From assembly GCF_033542235.1 (NCBI RefSeq), contig NZ_JAWRCU010000016.1, positions 1 to 64,000 on the forward strand: a stretch of 64,000 nt of DNA. The letters run 5' to 3'. This stretch comes from JAWRCU01 sp033542235. GTDB taxonomy: Bacteria; Pseudomonadota; Alphaproteobacteria; Rhizobiales; Rhizobiaceae. The translations under genes and the position numbers were made by a program. Position 1 is the first letter of the stretch. Every line of letters starts with the position of its first letter. The notes beneath the pieces were generated by a model. The model saw only the letters and a list, made by a program, of their open reading frames with translations, did no database searches and was not told where the DNA came from. Positions 40,328 to 49,884 of the stretch are shown here, piece after piece.

Positions 40328-43300
40328 TTGCATAGATCATTTCAGAATGCGCGTCGAAACATTGGCGCGCCCGTCAGGCGTCCATCAAACTCGGAATCCG
40401 TTGCCTGTTCGGTGGGATACGTCGCGGGCGCATCCGGCATTTGGCATTGCCGTACCTCACGCATTCGACGTCTTCTCGGTACCACCTCGCTCCTGACGTT
40501 CGGCCTTGCGCTGTCGGCCGCGAGTCCTGGGTTCGCCACCGACTGGACCGGTGCCCAATCCTCCGACTGGTTCACCTCCGGAAACTGGTCGAACGGCATG
40601 CCGAGCAGCAGTGTCGATGCGAATATCGCCACGAACAGCACCTACGCAGCGGTGATCGACCGGGCTGGCGCATCCGCGTCCAATCTTAACATGGGCGGTT
40701 ATGGCACCGCGACGCTGACGATCCAGAATGGCGGTGCGCTCAGTAGCTCCAACGGCTCCATAGGCCTCGTCCCCAACTCCCCCGCCAGCGTGACTGTCGA
40801 TGGCGGAGGCTCGTCCTGGACCAATTCCGGCGACCTGTATGTCGGCTTCGCGGGCACCGGCACGGTCACCATACAGAACGGCGGCAAGGTCAGTAACGGC
40901 GCCGGAGCTATCGGCTTCATACCCTTCTCGACCGGGATCGTGACGGTCGATGGCACGGCCTCGTCCTGGACGAATACCGGGGACCTCACGGTCGGTTGGG
41001 GCGGCACCGGCACGCTGATCATCCAGAACGGCGGCGCGGTCAACAGCGCCAATGGGTATATCGGCTACGCCCCGGACTCGACCGGCGCCGTGACGGTCGA
41101 TGGCACGGGCTCGTCCTGGACCAATTCCGGCGATCTCTTTGTCGGCTCCGCAGGGATCGGCAGTACGCTGACGATCCAGAACGGCGGCAACGTCAGCAGC
41201 GCCGCCGGAAATATCTACCGCAGCACCGTTACGGTCGATGGGGCCGGCTCGTCCTGGACCAATTCTCGCAATCTCAGTGTTGGCTACGGCACGCTGACGA
41301 TCAAGAACGGCGCAACGATCAGCAGCGCCGACGGAATTCCCTACGGCGGAATCACCTCTAGTGGTGCCATCGAACACAGCACCGTTCTGGTCGATGGGAC
41401 TGGTTCGTCCTGGACCAATTTCGGTGATTTCTATGTCGGCATAAGCGATGCTGGGGCGCTGACGATCCAGAACGGCGGCAAAGTCAGTAGCGCCACCGGA
41501 TATATCGGCTTTATGCCCGTCTCGACCGGAAGTACCGTGACGGTCGATGGCCCAGGCTCGTCCTGGACCAACTCCGGCGACCTCAATGTCGGCTATTACG
41601 GCACCGGCACACTGGCGATCCGGAACGGCGGCGCGGTCTCGGCCGCGAGCACAACCATCGCCGCCTCGGCTGGTTCGACCGGCACGCTCAATATCGGCGG
41701 CGGGATCGGCGATCCCGCCGTAGCGCCGGGTACGCTGAACACTCCCACTGTCACTTTCGGGGCCGGCACGGGTCAAATCATCTTCAACCACACCTCGACG
41801 AATTACACGTTCGCCCCGGTGATCTCCGGGCCAGGCTCGATGACCGTGGCAGCTGGCACGACCATCCTGACCGGTGCGAACGATTATACCGGCGGCACCA
41901 CAGTCAGCGGCGGCGTTCTGTCAGTGAGTTCAGACGGCAATCTTGGCGCTGCCATGAGCGGCGTCGCCCTAAGTGGCGGCACGCTGCAAACAACGGGCAC
42001 CTTCTCGACGGCGCGTGCAATCATCGCCTCCTCTGCTGCGAGCGGGATCGATGTCGCCGGCGCCGACAACCTGACGCTGACAGGGACGCTGACCAGCACC
42101 GGCGCGGGTACGCTGACAAAAAGCGGAACCGGCACACTGACGTTCGGCTCCGCGCTCGACCTTTCCGGCTACTCGGCCGGCCTGACGCTGGCGGGTGGCA
42201 CGCTGAGCCTGCAGAAGGGGCTCGCCGCGGGTTTTGGCACGATCACCACCACCGGTTCGGTTATCGATTATGCGAACGGCATCGATAACAGCGCTCCGAT
42301 CAACGTCAATTCGGAGCACACGCAGTTGCAGGTGCTTGCTGGTTCGGCGACGCAGAGTGGCGCGATTTCGGAGAGCAACGGTCCTCGCCCGCTGGAGAAG
42401 ATCGGCGCCGGCGTCCTCAATCTGACCGCGGTCAACAGCTATACCGGCGGCACGACGGTCAGTGGCGGCACATTGGCGCTGTCGGGCGCCGGCTCGGTCG
42501 AGGCGTCGAGCGGCGTATCGCTGGCGAGCGGCACGACCCTGGACATCTCGCAAACGAGCGGCGCGACGATCCAGGCACTCAACAACAACGCGGCCGGCCA
42601 GACCGCAGCCGTGGCGCTGGGCAGCCAGATGCTGACCGTATCGAACGGCGGAACCTTTGCCGGTGTGATCCAGGATGGCGGTATTGGCGGGGGAGCCGGC
42701 GGCGGCCTGACGGTTTCGGGCGGAACGCTCACCCTGAGCGGAGCGAACACCTATACCGGCCCGACGACGGTGAACGGCGGCCAACTGCGGATCAATGGCT
42801 CCATTGCCAGCGCCACGACAGTCGACACCAGCGGCACGCTGAGCGGCAGCGGCTCGATCAGCGGCGCCGTGACGGTCAATGCCGGCGGCGCGCTGTCGGG
42901 CGCGGCTGGATCGACACTGACGATGAGCAGCCTGACGCTCGACGTCGGCTCCAGCACCAACGTCGCGCTGGGGGCGCCCTCGACCACCGGGTTGTTCAAC
43001 GTAACCGGCAGCATGACGCTCGCCGGCGCGCTTAATGTGAGCGATGCGGGCGGCTTCGGCGCGGGCGTCTATCGCCTCTTCGACTATGGCGGAACGCTCA
43101 CCGACAACGGCCTTGCGATCGGCTCTACGCCGGCCGGCGTCGCCCCGTCCGATCTCTTCGTGCAGACCTCCGTGGACAATCGGATCAACTTGATCTCCTC
43201 GACGGGCGCCACGCTAAGCTTCTGGGATGGCGGCAACCCGGCACGGCATGACAATGGCGCGGTCGATGGCGGGTCGGGCGTTTGGCGCGGGGACGGGCGC

Positions 43301-46285
43301 AACTGGACGCAGGCCGATGGGGCAGTGAACGGGCAGTATCAGCCCAACCCGACTTTTGCCGTGTTCCAGAACGTTGGCGGCGTGGTGACGGTGGATGCGT
43401 CGGCCGGCGCGATCGGCGTGACCGGGATGCAGTTCGCGGCCGACGGCTACGGCATCGAAGGCGATTCCATCGCCCTGCAAGGCGCGGGTGGATCCACCAC
43501 GATCCGTGTCGGCGACGGCACGGCGGCGGGCGCTTCCTATACCGCTGGCATCGCTTCGGAGCTGACCGGCAGCAGCCGGCTGGTGAAGAGCGATCTCGGC
43601 ACGCTGATCCTGACCGGGGCCAACAGCTATTCCGGGGGCACCACCATCGCCGCCGGCACGCTTCAGATCGGCAATGGCGGCGCGTCCGGCTCCATCACGG
43701 GCGACGTGTTGAACGATAGCGTTCTGGCCTTCGACCGTTCGGACAACACGACCTTCAGCGGAACCATCACGGGCACGGGCAGCGTCCGCCTATTGTCCGG
43801 CGATCTGACGCTGACGGCGGCCAACACCTACGGCGGCGGCACCGCGATCAGCGCCGGCACATTGCGCGGCTCGGCGACGAGCTTCGGCAGCGGCGCCATC
43901 CTCGACGACGCGGCCCTTGTCATCGACCAGCCGACCAACGCCGTCTTCGCCAATACGATCGGCGGCAGCGGCACCTTCGAGAAGGCCGGCGCCGGGACAC
44001 TGACACTCACCGGCATCAACAGCTATGGCGGGGGCACCACCATCACGGCTGGTACGCTGGTCGGCAACTCCGCCTCCTTCGGGACGGGCGGGATCGTCAA
44101 CAATGCCGCGCTGGTCCTGAATCAGGGCACCGCTGGCACCCTGTCGAACGCGCTCTCCGGGAGCGGCACCTTCGAAAAGACCGGCGTCGGCACGCTGACC
44201 CTGACCGGCGTGAACAGCTATGGCGGCGGCACCACGATCACGGCCGGTACGCTGGTCGGCAACTCCGCCTCCTTCGGGACGGGCGGGATCGTCAACAATG
44301 GCGCGCTGGTCCTGAATCAGGGCACGGTCGGCACTCTGTCGAACGCAATTTCCGGAAGCGGCACCTTCGAGAAAGCCGGCGCCGACACGTTGACGCTGAC
44401 CGGCGTCAACACCTATGGCGGCGGCACCATGATCAGCGCGGGCATGCTGCGCGGCTCGGCAGCGAGCTTCGGCGGCGGCGCGATCCTCGACAATGCCGCT
44501 CTCGTCATCGACCAGCCGACCCACGCTGTCTTCGCCAATGCCATCAATGGCAGCGGCTCCTTCACCAAGACCGGCGCGGGAGCGCTGACCCTTACCGGGA
44601 TCAGCGCATTGACAGGCCCCACGACGATCGAGGCCGGCTTGCTGGCAGTTAATGGATCGCTCGCCAACTCCACCGTCACCGTTGCCAATAACGCGATTTT
44701 GGGCGGCACCGGCACGGTCGGCAGCGTCGTGGCGCAAAGCGGCAGTACGATCGCGCCCGCCAACGGCCGCATCGGCACGCTCAATGTGCAAGGCAATCTC
44801 AGCATGGCGACCCGATCGCATCTCGCTGCCGGTATCGACGGCACCAGCGCCTCCGATCGCATCGCCGTGTCCGGCACGGCCAATATCAACGGCGCGACGC
44901 TGGACGTTTCGGCGCAGGGCATGAAGATAGGACGCTATACGCTCCTGACCACCGGCGGCGGCCTCACCGGAACCTTCGGGTCCGTCACAGGGATCAGTCC
45001 GATCACGGCCTTCCTCGGGGTCACTGACAGCTACGACGCCTACAATGCCTATCTCGACGTGATGCTGGTGCGCGACTTCGCCGATGCAGGCCAGACCCGT
45101 AACCAGAAGGCGGCCGCTTCCGGAATCCAGAGCGTGGCGGGCGGCAACTCATTCTTCTCGGGGAATGCCCTCTACAAGGCCGTTCTCGCATTGCCGACAG
45201 ACGGCGCAGCGCGCGCCGCCTTCGACCAGGCGTCGGGGGAAGTCCATGCTTCGATCTTGACCGCTTTGATCGAGAACAACCACTTCACAAGCGACGCGGC
45301 GACGAACCGCATTCGCGCCGCCTTCGGCTCCGTCGGCGCTTCGCAGGCGCCGGTCATGGCTTATGCAAATCCCGCCGATGATCGGTCCAGCGCCGCCTAT
45401 GCGGCCTTTGCCTCGCTCGAACCGCGGACGACAGCTGCTATCGCTGTCGCGCCGACCACGGATCGCTTCGCCCTGTGGGGACAGGGTTTTGGCGGCTGGG
45501 GCTATACCGACAGCGACGGCAATGCGGCGCGCCTTTCCCAGTCGGCCGGAGGCTTCCTGATTGGCGGTGACGCGCCCGTCTTCGACACCTGGCGCCTGGG
45601 CATGATGGCCGGATACGGCCGCACTAACTTCAATGTGAGGGATCTCGCTTCGTCAGGGTCGAGCGACAATTACCACCTCGGCCTCTATGGCGGCACGCAA
45701 TGGGGCAATCTCGGCTTCCGCACCAGTGCGGCCTATACATGGCACGACATCTCGACGAGCCGCAGTGTCGTCTTCCCGGGCTTCGTCGACAGCCTAAAGG
45801 GAGACTATCGCGCAGGGACAGCTCAGGTGTTCGGCGAGCTCGGATACGGCATCCGCGTCGGCAACTTCGGCTTCGAGCCCTTCGCCAACCTCGCCTATGT
45901 GAACCTCCGGACCGACGGCTTCACCGAGAAGGGCGGCTTGGCGGCGCTGCGAAGCGCAGACAGTAACACCGGCGTCACCTTCACCATGCTCGGCCTGCAT
46001 GCCTCGACCGACTTCGCCCTCAGGGACACCGCCGCAACGGTGCGCGGCACGCTAGGCTGGCGCCATGCCTTCGGTGACACAACGCCGCTCTCGACCTTCG
46101 CCCTTGCTGGTGGTTCGCCGTTCACCGTCGCCGGCGCGCCGATTGCCAAGGATGCCCTGGTGCTCGATGTAGGGCTCGACGTCGCCGTCGCGAGGAACAC
46201 CACACTCGGCATATCCTATGGCGGACAGTTCGGTAGCAATGCCACCGACCAGGGCGTCAAAGCCAACTTCAACGTCAGGTTCTAG
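40328..46285 (+). CDS. Large type Va autotransporter (1985 residues)
   Basis: A surface or secreted protein. TTG 40328 opens a long N-terminal extension of about 70 residues ending in a signal peptide (L-L-T-F-G-L-A-L-S-A ... P-G-F-A). The passenger begins with six repeats of about 50 residues built on V-T-V-D-G-x-x-S-S-W-T-N-S-G-D-L (starting near residues 155, 205, 255, 301, 353 and 404; the T5SS/PEP-CTERM-associated type). Autotransporter-associated beta-strand repeats follow (T-L-T-L-T-G-x-N-x-Y-x-G-G-T-T). A shared W-D-G-G module lies at about 965, four 65-residue repeats at 1166-1426, and a 271-residue beta-barrel from about 1715 ends F-N-V-R-F. The adhesin or biofilm role is inferred. 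Confidence 0.92.
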   Translation: MHRSFQNARRNIGAPVRRPSNSESVACSVGYVAGASGIWHCRTSRIRRLLGTTSLLTFGLALSAASPGFATDWTGAQSSDWFTSGNWSNGMPSSSVDANIATNSTYAAVIDRAGASASNLNMGGYGTATLTIQNGGALSSSNGSIGLVPNSPASVTVDGGGSSWTNSGDLYVGFAGTGTVTIQNGGKVSNGAGAIGFIPFSTGIVTVDGTASSWTNTGDLTVGWGGTGTLIIQNGGAVNSANGYIGYAPDSTGAVTVDGTGSSWTNSGDLFVGSAGIGSTLTIQNGGNVSSAAGNIYRSTVTVDGAGSSWTNSRNLSVGYGTLTIKNGATISSADGIPYGGITSSGAIEHSTVLVDGTGSSWTNFGDFYVGISDAGALTIQNGGKVSSATGYIGFMPVSTGSTVTVDGPGSSWTNSGDLNVGYYGTGTLAIRNGGAVSAASTTIAASAGSTGTLNIGGGIGDPAVAPGTLNTPTVTFGAGTGQIIFNHTSTNYTFAPVISGPGSMTVAAGTTILTGANDYTGGTTVSGGVLSVSSDGNLGAAMSGVALSGGTLQTTGTFSTARAIIASSAASGIDVAGADNLTLTGTLTSTGAGTLTKSGTGTLTFGSALDLSGYSAGLTLAGGTLSLQKGLAAGFGTITTTGSVIDYANGIDNSAPINVNSEHTQLQVLAGSATQSGAISESNGPRPLEKIGAGVLNLTAVNSYTGGTTVSGGTLALSGAGSVEASSGVSLASGTTLDISQTSGATIQALNNNAAGQTAAVALGSQMLTVSNGGTFAGVIQDGGIGGGAGGGLTVSGGTLTLSGANTYTGPTTVNGGQLRINGSIASATTVDTSGTLSGSGSISGAVTVNAGGALSGAAGSTLTMSSLTLDVGSSTNVALGAPSTTGLFNVTGSMTLAGALNVSDAGGFGAGVYRLFDYGGTLTDNGLAIGSTPAGVAPSDLFVQTSVDNRINLISSTGATLSFWDGGNPARHDNGAVDGGSGVWRGDGRNWTQADGAVNGQYQPNPTFAVFQNVGGVVTVDASAGAIGVTGMQFAADGYGIEGDSIALQGAGGSTTIRVGDGTAAGASYTAGIASELTGSSRLVKSDLGTLILTGANSYSGGTTIAAGTLQIGNGGASGSITGDVLNDSVLAFDRSDNTTFSGTITGTGSVRLLSGDLTLTAANTYGGGTAISAGTLRGSATSFGSGAILDDAALVIDQPTNAVFANTIGGSGTFEKAGAGTLTLTGINSYGGGTTITAGTLVGNSASFGTGGIVNNAALVLNQGTAGTLSNALSGSGTFEKTGVGTLTLTGVNSYGGGTTITAGTLVGNSASFGTGGIVNNGALVLNQGTVGTLSNAISGSGTFEKAGADTLTLTGVNTYGGGTMISAGMLRGSAASFGGGAILDNAALVIDQPTHAVFANAINGSGSFTKTGAGALTLTGISALTGPTTIEAGLLAVNGSLANSTVTVANNAILGGTGTVGSVVAQSGSTIAPANGRIGTLNVQGNLSMATRSHLAAGIDGTSASDRIAVSGTANINGATLDVSAQGMKIGRYTLLTTGGGLTGTFGSVTGISPITAFLGVTDSYDAYNAYLDVMLVRDFADAGQTRNQKAAASGIQSVAGGNSFFSGNALYKAVLALPTDGAARAAFDQASGEVHASILTALIENNHFTSDAATNRIRAAFGSVGASQAPVMAYANPADDRSSAAYAAFASLEPRTTAAIAVAPTTDRFALWGQGFGGWGYTDSDGNAARLSQSAGGFLIGGDAPVFDTWRLGMMAGYGRTNFNVRDLASSGSSDNYHLGLYGGTQWGNLGFRTSAAYTWHDISTSRSVVFPGFVDSLKGDYRAGTAQVFGELGYGIRVGNFGFEPFANLAYVNLRTDGFTEKGGLAALRSADSNTGVTFTMLGLHASTDFALRDTAATVRGTLGWRHAFGDTTPLSTFALAGGSPFTVAGAPIAKDALVLDVGLDVAVARNTTLGISYGGQFGSNATDQGVKANFNVRF
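40790..41690 (+). repeat. Six 50-residue passenger repeats in autotransporter 1
   Basis: The DNA around GTSACKGTCGATGG recurs at 40790, 40940, 41090, 41228, 41384 and 41537. The first three copies are exactly 150 bases apart. Copies share the protein pattern S-S-W-T-N-S-G-D-L-x-V-G, then G-T-x-T-I-Q-N-G-G-x-V-S. Confidence 0.85.
43823..44602 (+). repeat. Four 195-base tandem repeats in autotransporter 1, order A-B-B-A
   Basis: Units begin at AAC-ASC-TAY-GGC at 43823, 44018, 44213 and 44408, exactly 195 bases (65 codons) apart. Units 2 and 3 are almost identical over more than 80 bases (about 44041-44125 against 44236-44320), and units 1 and 4 resemble each other more than they resemble 2 and 3. 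Confidence 0.9.
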
Positions 46286-46398
46286 TCCAGCGGTCCGCGA
46301 AGCCATCGCCGCAATTATGGGCATCGCCAGCTGACCGGCATGCTGATCGAGAGGCGGCAGGTCGAGTTTCTTCCTGGCGCCGCGAGAGATGCTGTCCC

Positions 46399-46701
46399 TT
46401 ATCGCCCATTGAGTTCAGCCGAGAGAATACATTTGCTGACGGGGCAAGATGCACGGTCAGCTGTCGGTACACTCGCCCGAATGGCAGCCTCGCCATGCCC
46501 GCAATAGCGGCGATTGCTCACATATCGATTGTAGCGCGTGACGCCGGTCCGGGGTGATCGATAACGCAGGAGCGTCGCACCTTCGGATTGAATGGTCGCT
46601 TGTACCTTGCTGCAACTCATATTGCCGATGTCATAGCGCGAGATTGCAGAGGCTTGTGCCACTGTGAGCACAAGTGAGAGAGCAATCGCGATCCTTTTCA
46701 T
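46399..46701 (-). CDS. Small secreted cysteine protein beside autotransporter 1
   Basis: A 100-residue exported protein with a signal peptide of about 18 residues (M-K-R-I-A-I-A-L-S-L-V-L-T-V-A-Q-A-S-A). The mature part is cationic and has four cysteines (M-S-C-S-K-V-Q, R-Y-C-G-H-G, A-S-C-P-V-S-K-C) likely to form two disulfides. Similar small secreted proteins with the pattern R-Y-R-S-x-R-x-G are common in rhizobia, without known function. GGAGGGAG precedes ATG 46701, which sets the start. It is convergent with autotransporter 1, 114 bases from its stop. Confidence 0.75.
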   Translation of the reverse strand: MKRIAIALSLVLTVAQASAISRYDIGNMSCSKVQATIQSEGATLLRYRSPRTGVTRYNRYVSNRRYCGHGEAAIRASVPTADRASCPVSKCILSAELNGR

Positions 46702-46858
46702 GCTCCCTCCTTCTCTCGGCGTTCTGTATGTGCTGACACCAGAATACCACCAAGGCGATCGAGCCCCTATCGCCGCATCGGCGATCATCGCGGGCGGCGT
46801 CTGCAACCGTTCGGTCCCCATCCAAATCGGAAGTACGAAAGAGGACAATGGGCCACTT

Positions 46859-46990
46859 TCAGCCCATCAGGCCGTCCTCGGCATGCTCGTTATGCTGTTC
46901 GCGTTCCGCATCGTATCCTCCAGTAATCGCGCGTTGCGCCGGCTTCGCATCGTGAGCGGGATCCTGCGCTGTCATCGGCGAGCGTCGCAT
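46859..46990 (-). CDS. Possible 43-residue protein
   Basis: An ATG at 46990 opens 43 codons rich in charged residues (D-P-A-H-D-A-K-P-A-Q-R, then Y-D-A-E-R-E-Q-H-N-E). The composition is protein-like, but no Shine-Dalgarno sequence is evident and no family is recognised. The rest of the 410-base gap between 46702 and 47111 shows nothing else. Confidence 0.25.
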   Translation of the reverse strand: MRRSPMTAQDPAHDAKPAQRAITGGYDAEREQHNEHAEDGLMG

Positions 46991-47111
46991 CCGAATCGGG
47001 CGAACTAACAAATTACCGCTTTTGGAGAGGCAGTCAGCTGGCGGTTTTGGGCGATGATGCCCGTTTGAAGACATCAAGCGGGCATCGCCATGCTGATGCT
47101 GGAGGGGTGAC

Positions 47112-47399
47112 ATGAGACGGATTTTTCGCGGACTGATTGCAGATACCTGGAAGGGAATCCTCGCCAACCAGCGCGGCTGGCCGTTGCCGGCCGCCGAACG
47201 GATGGCGGCGTTCCTGTCCGAGGATGGACCGATCCCCGAATGGGCCGAGCTGACCGTCGACCCTGGCCCAGGCCCGATGCAGCGCTGGAGCTGCGGCCAC
47301 GTCGCACCGGGCATGTGCAGCCAGTGCTACAGCGAGTTGGCTCAGAAAGCGCACCTGGTCACTGAGGAGATGGTCGAGACGAAAGAGCGGCAAACATGA
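47112..47399 (+). CDS. Hypothetical 95-residue protein with a possible zinc knuckle
   Basis: The product has a basic N-terminus and, near the C-terminus, the cluster W-S-C-G-H-V-A-P-G-M-C-S-Q-C-Y, four cysteines/histidine that could bind one zinc ion. GGAGGG lies seven bases before the ATG. I recognise no named family. The 235 bases after it, up to the LysR gene at 47635, hold no recognisable gene. Confidence 0.6.
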   Translation: MRRIFRGLIADTWKGILANQRGWPLPAAERMAAFLSEDGPIPEWAELTVDPGPGPMQRWSCGHVAPGMCSQCYSELAQKAHLVTEEMVETKERQT

Positions 47400-47634
47400 G
47401 ATGGCTGGTCACCGCTGCGGTGCCAGGGCCATTCTCGTGTTGCCGTTTGTGCTGATGAAGGAAGTGGGGCCATGACCGGATGCTCGGCCCCAGCTATCTC
47501 GACCAGCATACGCCCAAGACCATCGTGAATATGCCCATATGGCGCGCCATAGTTCCACGCTGCGGAATAATCCGGGCACTTGCGGTCACTGGACGTCTTT
47601 TACTGCTGCGTTCGTTCGCGCCGCCTGCGGACCG

Positions 47635-48528
47635 CTACGCCCGGTAGCGGAGAGCCTCCACGAGAAGCGCGAACGCGGGGGCCTGTTGGCGCCGGCTCGG
47701 ATAATAGAGGTGGTAGCCTGAAAAAGGCTCGCACCAGTCTTCAAGCACGCGGACAAGGCGCCCAGATTCGATGTGGGGCAGGGCTTCCGTTTCGGGAATA
47801 TAGGCCAGGCCGAGGCCGCCAAGCGCGGCCTTCAGCAGAAGCGCAACGCTGTTGAAGGTGAGCTGGCCATCGACGCGCACGCGCAACTCGCGGCCTTTCT
47901 TTTCGAATTCCCAGGCATAGAGCCCGCCATGGGTCGGCAGGCGGAGATTGATGCACCGGTGGGCCGTCAGCTCCTGCGGCGTCCGCGGGTGCTTGTTCTC
48001 TGAAAAGTACTCCGGAGCGCCGACGACCGCCATGCGCATTTCCGGGCCAATGGGCACCGCGATCATATCCTTGGCGACCATTTCGACGTTGCGGACGCCG
48101 GCATCGTATCGCTCGGCAACGATGTCGGTCAGGCCGAAATCGATGACGATCTCCACCTTGATGTCGGGATAGTTCGGCAGGAATTTTTCGAGCGCCGGCC
48201 ATAGCACCATGTTTGCGGCGTGTTCGTCGGCTGTGATGCGGATCGTGCCGGCGGGCTTTTCCCGCAATTCGCTGAGGGCTGCCAGCTCCGCGTCGATCTC
48301 GTCCAGCCTGGCGCCGAGCGCGCGGGCGAGCCGCTCGCCTGCTTCGGTCGTCTGAACACTCCGGGTCGTGCGGGTGAGCAGGCGCAATCCCAGGCGGGCT
48401 TCCAGATTCCGGACGGTCTGGCTGAGTGCGGACTGCGATACTCCCAGCTTCGCCGCAGCTTTCGTGAAGCTATGCTCCCGGGCCACCGCCAGGAAAGCCG
48501 CCAGGTCGTTCAGCTCCGCACGCGGCAT
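47635..48528 (-). CDS. LysR-family transcriptional regulator
   Basis: A 297-residue regulator. The winged HTH is at about residues 4-62 (D-L-A-A-F-L-A-V-A-R-E-H-S-F-T-K-A-A-A-K-L-G-V-S-Q-S-A-L-S-Q-T), and the C-terminal LysR substrate domain covers about 90-290. It is divergent from the cupin/SDR/tautomerase/DUF2255 operon and probably controls it. A long inverted repeat at 48531-48572 lies directly upstream of its start. Confidence 0.93.
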   Translation of the reverse strand: MPRAELNDLAAFLAVAREHSFTKAAAKLGVSQSALSQTVRNLEARLGLRLLTRTTRSVQTTEAGERLARALGARLDEIDAELAALSELREKPAGTIRITADEHAANMVLWPALEKFLPNYPDIKVEIVIDFGLTDIVAERYDAGVRNVEMVAKDMIAVPIGPEMRMAVVGAPEYFSENKHPRTPQELTAHRCINLRLPTHGGLYAWEFEKKGRELRVRVDGQLTFNSVALLLKAALGGLGLAYIPETEALPHIESGRLVRVLEDWCEPFSGYHLYYPSRRQQAPAFALLVEALRYRA

Positions 48529-48530
48529 TC

Positions 48531-48572
48531 ATTAGCCTGCCTTATAAGTCTATTCGAATAATACAGGCTAAT
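48531..48572. promoter_or_regulatory. LysR-type binding site
   Basis: Perfect 9-base inverted arms ATTAGCCTG (48531-48539) and CAGGCTAAT (48564-48572) flank 24 bases containing the palindrome CTTATAAG and TTCGAA. It starts three bases from the LysR start codon and 98 bases before the cupin gene, suiting autorepression plus activation. Confidence 0.6.
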
Positions 48573-48669
48573 CGAGAGTAAGGAAAGGAACTACTTTGGC
48601 CTGGAAAGGTTCGGCGCCCCACATCCCAAGACACCACAGAACCAGAGCGTCGAGCCAAAGGAGCCAAAT

Positions 48670-49065
48670 ATGAAGATTCAGCGCAGCGGTTCGCAGCCAT
48701 CCTCAAAAGGACCGGAAGAGTATTTCACCGGCACCGTTCGAATCGATCCCCTGATGAGCCCGCCGGAGCCGGCGCGTGTCGCCGGGGCGAACGTGACCTT
48801 CGAGCCCGGCGCTCGCACCGCATGGCATACGCATCCTCTCGGCCAGACGCTAATCGTCACTTCCGGTCTCGGCCGGGTGCAGCGCGAAGGGGGCCCGATC
48901 GAGGAAATCCGTCCCGGCGACGTCGTCTGGTTCGAGCCGGGCGAGAAGCACTGGCATGGCGCCGCGCCTGCCACCGCAATGACGCATATCGCCATCCAGG
49001 AGAAGCTGAACGGATCGCCCGTCGACTGGATGGAGAAAGTGACAGACGAACAATACGGCGCCTGA
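48670..49065 (+). CDS. Cupin-domain protein
   Basis: A 131-residue single-domain cupin. Motif 1 is F-E-P-G-A-R-T-A-W-H-T-H-P-L-G-Q-T-L-I-V (two histidines), and motif 2 is G-D-V-V-W-F-E-P-G-E-K-H-W-H-G (histidine pair). These residues bind one metal ion. It is the first gene of the LysR-controlled operon and resembles carboxymuconolactone-associated cupins and YhhW-like small cupins; substrate unknown. Confidence 0.88.
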   Translation: MKIQRSGSQPSSKGPEEYFTGTVRIDPLMSPPEPARVAGANVTFEPGARTAWHTHPLGQTLIVTSGLGRVQREGGPIEEIRPGDVVWFEPGEKHWHGAAPATAMTHIAIQEKLNGSPVDWMEKVTDEQYGA

Positions 49066-49098
49066 TCAGTTTCATCAGCGCTCGAGAAGGCAAATACC

Positions 49099-49842
49099 AT
49101 GATCAAAGGCAAAGTGGTGATCATCACCGGCGCGTCATCGGGAATCGGCGAAGCGACCGCCAGGCTGCTCGCCAGGAAGGGCGCCAAAGTCGTCCTCGGC
49201 GCGCGGCGCGAAGACAAGCTCAAGTCCATCGCCGAGGAGATCGGCAAGGAGGGCGGCCAGGCCGTTTATCAGGTGCTGGACGTCACCAGACAGTCCGACA
49301 ATGATGACATCGTGACGTTCGCAAAGACTTCCTTTGGCGGCGTCGATGCCATCTTTCTCAACGCCGGGCTTATGCCGAGTTCTCCAGTCTCGGCGCTGAA
49401 GACCGATGAGTGGCACAAGATGGTGGACGTGAACATCAAGGGCGTCCTCAACGGTGTCGCGGCCGTGCTGCCGACCTTCATCGAGCAGAAATCCGGACAT
49501 CTCATTGCGACCTCGTCGGTTGCGGGGCTGAAGGCCTACCCGAACAGCGCCGTCTATGGCGGGACCAAATGGTTCCTGCGTGACTTCATGGAGGTGCTGC
49601 GCATGGAGTCGGCCATGGAAGGGACGAACATCCGGACGGCCACGATCTATCCGGCCGCGATCAATACCGAACTGCTGGACACCATCACCGACAAGCAGGT
49701 CTCCGAAGCGATGCATGGGCTGTACGCCAAGTTCGGCATCTCGCCGGACCGGATTGCCGATGTCGTCGCCTTTGCGCTCGACCTTCCCGAAGATACCACG
49801 GTCAACGAGTTCACGGTCGGGCCGGCGAACCAACCCTGGTGA
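49099..49842 (+). CDS. Short-chain dehydrogenase/reductase
   Basis: A 247-residue classical SDR. The cofactor motif is T-G-A-S-S-G-I-G (about residues 11-18) with R37-R38 suggesting NADP(H), then N-A-G-L at about 88-91, catalytic serine in A-T-S-S-V-A-G, and Y-G-G-T-K (Y-x-x-x-K). It reduces or oxidises a small carbonyl or alcohol; which one is unknown. 33 bases after the cupin gene. Confidence 0.92.
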   Translation: MIKGKVVIITGASSGIGEATARLLARKGAKVVLGARREDKLKSIAEEIGKEGGQAVYQVLDVTRQSDNDDIVTFAKTSFGGVDAIFLNAGLMPSSPVSALKTDEWHKMVDVNIKGVLNGVAAVLPTFIEQKSGHLIATSSVAGLKAYPNSAVYGGTKWFLRDFMEVLRMESAMEGTNIRTATIYPAAINTELLDTITDKQVSEAMHGLYAKFGISPDRIADVVAFALDLPEDTTVNEFTVGPANQPW

Positions 49843-49884
49843 GAGGCAGAAGTCGGCCGCACATACCAGACAAAGGAGAAACGC

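Noticed and set aside
40457..46200. Several long - strand frames across autotransporter 1
   Set aside because: Antisense of repeats; composition mirrors the codon bias of the passenger repeats and no start signal is present.
46664..47008. A 114-codon + strand frame with a hydrophobic start
   Set aside because: Its beginning is antisense to the small secreted protein gene at 46399-46701 and no ribosome site or family is seen.
47541..47549. Possible attachment-site copy of the tRNA-Arg 3' end (GGCGCGCCA)
   Set aside because: Only nine palindromic bases match, and the same string recurs near 61114; a true att repeat should be longer. No integrase gene is present.
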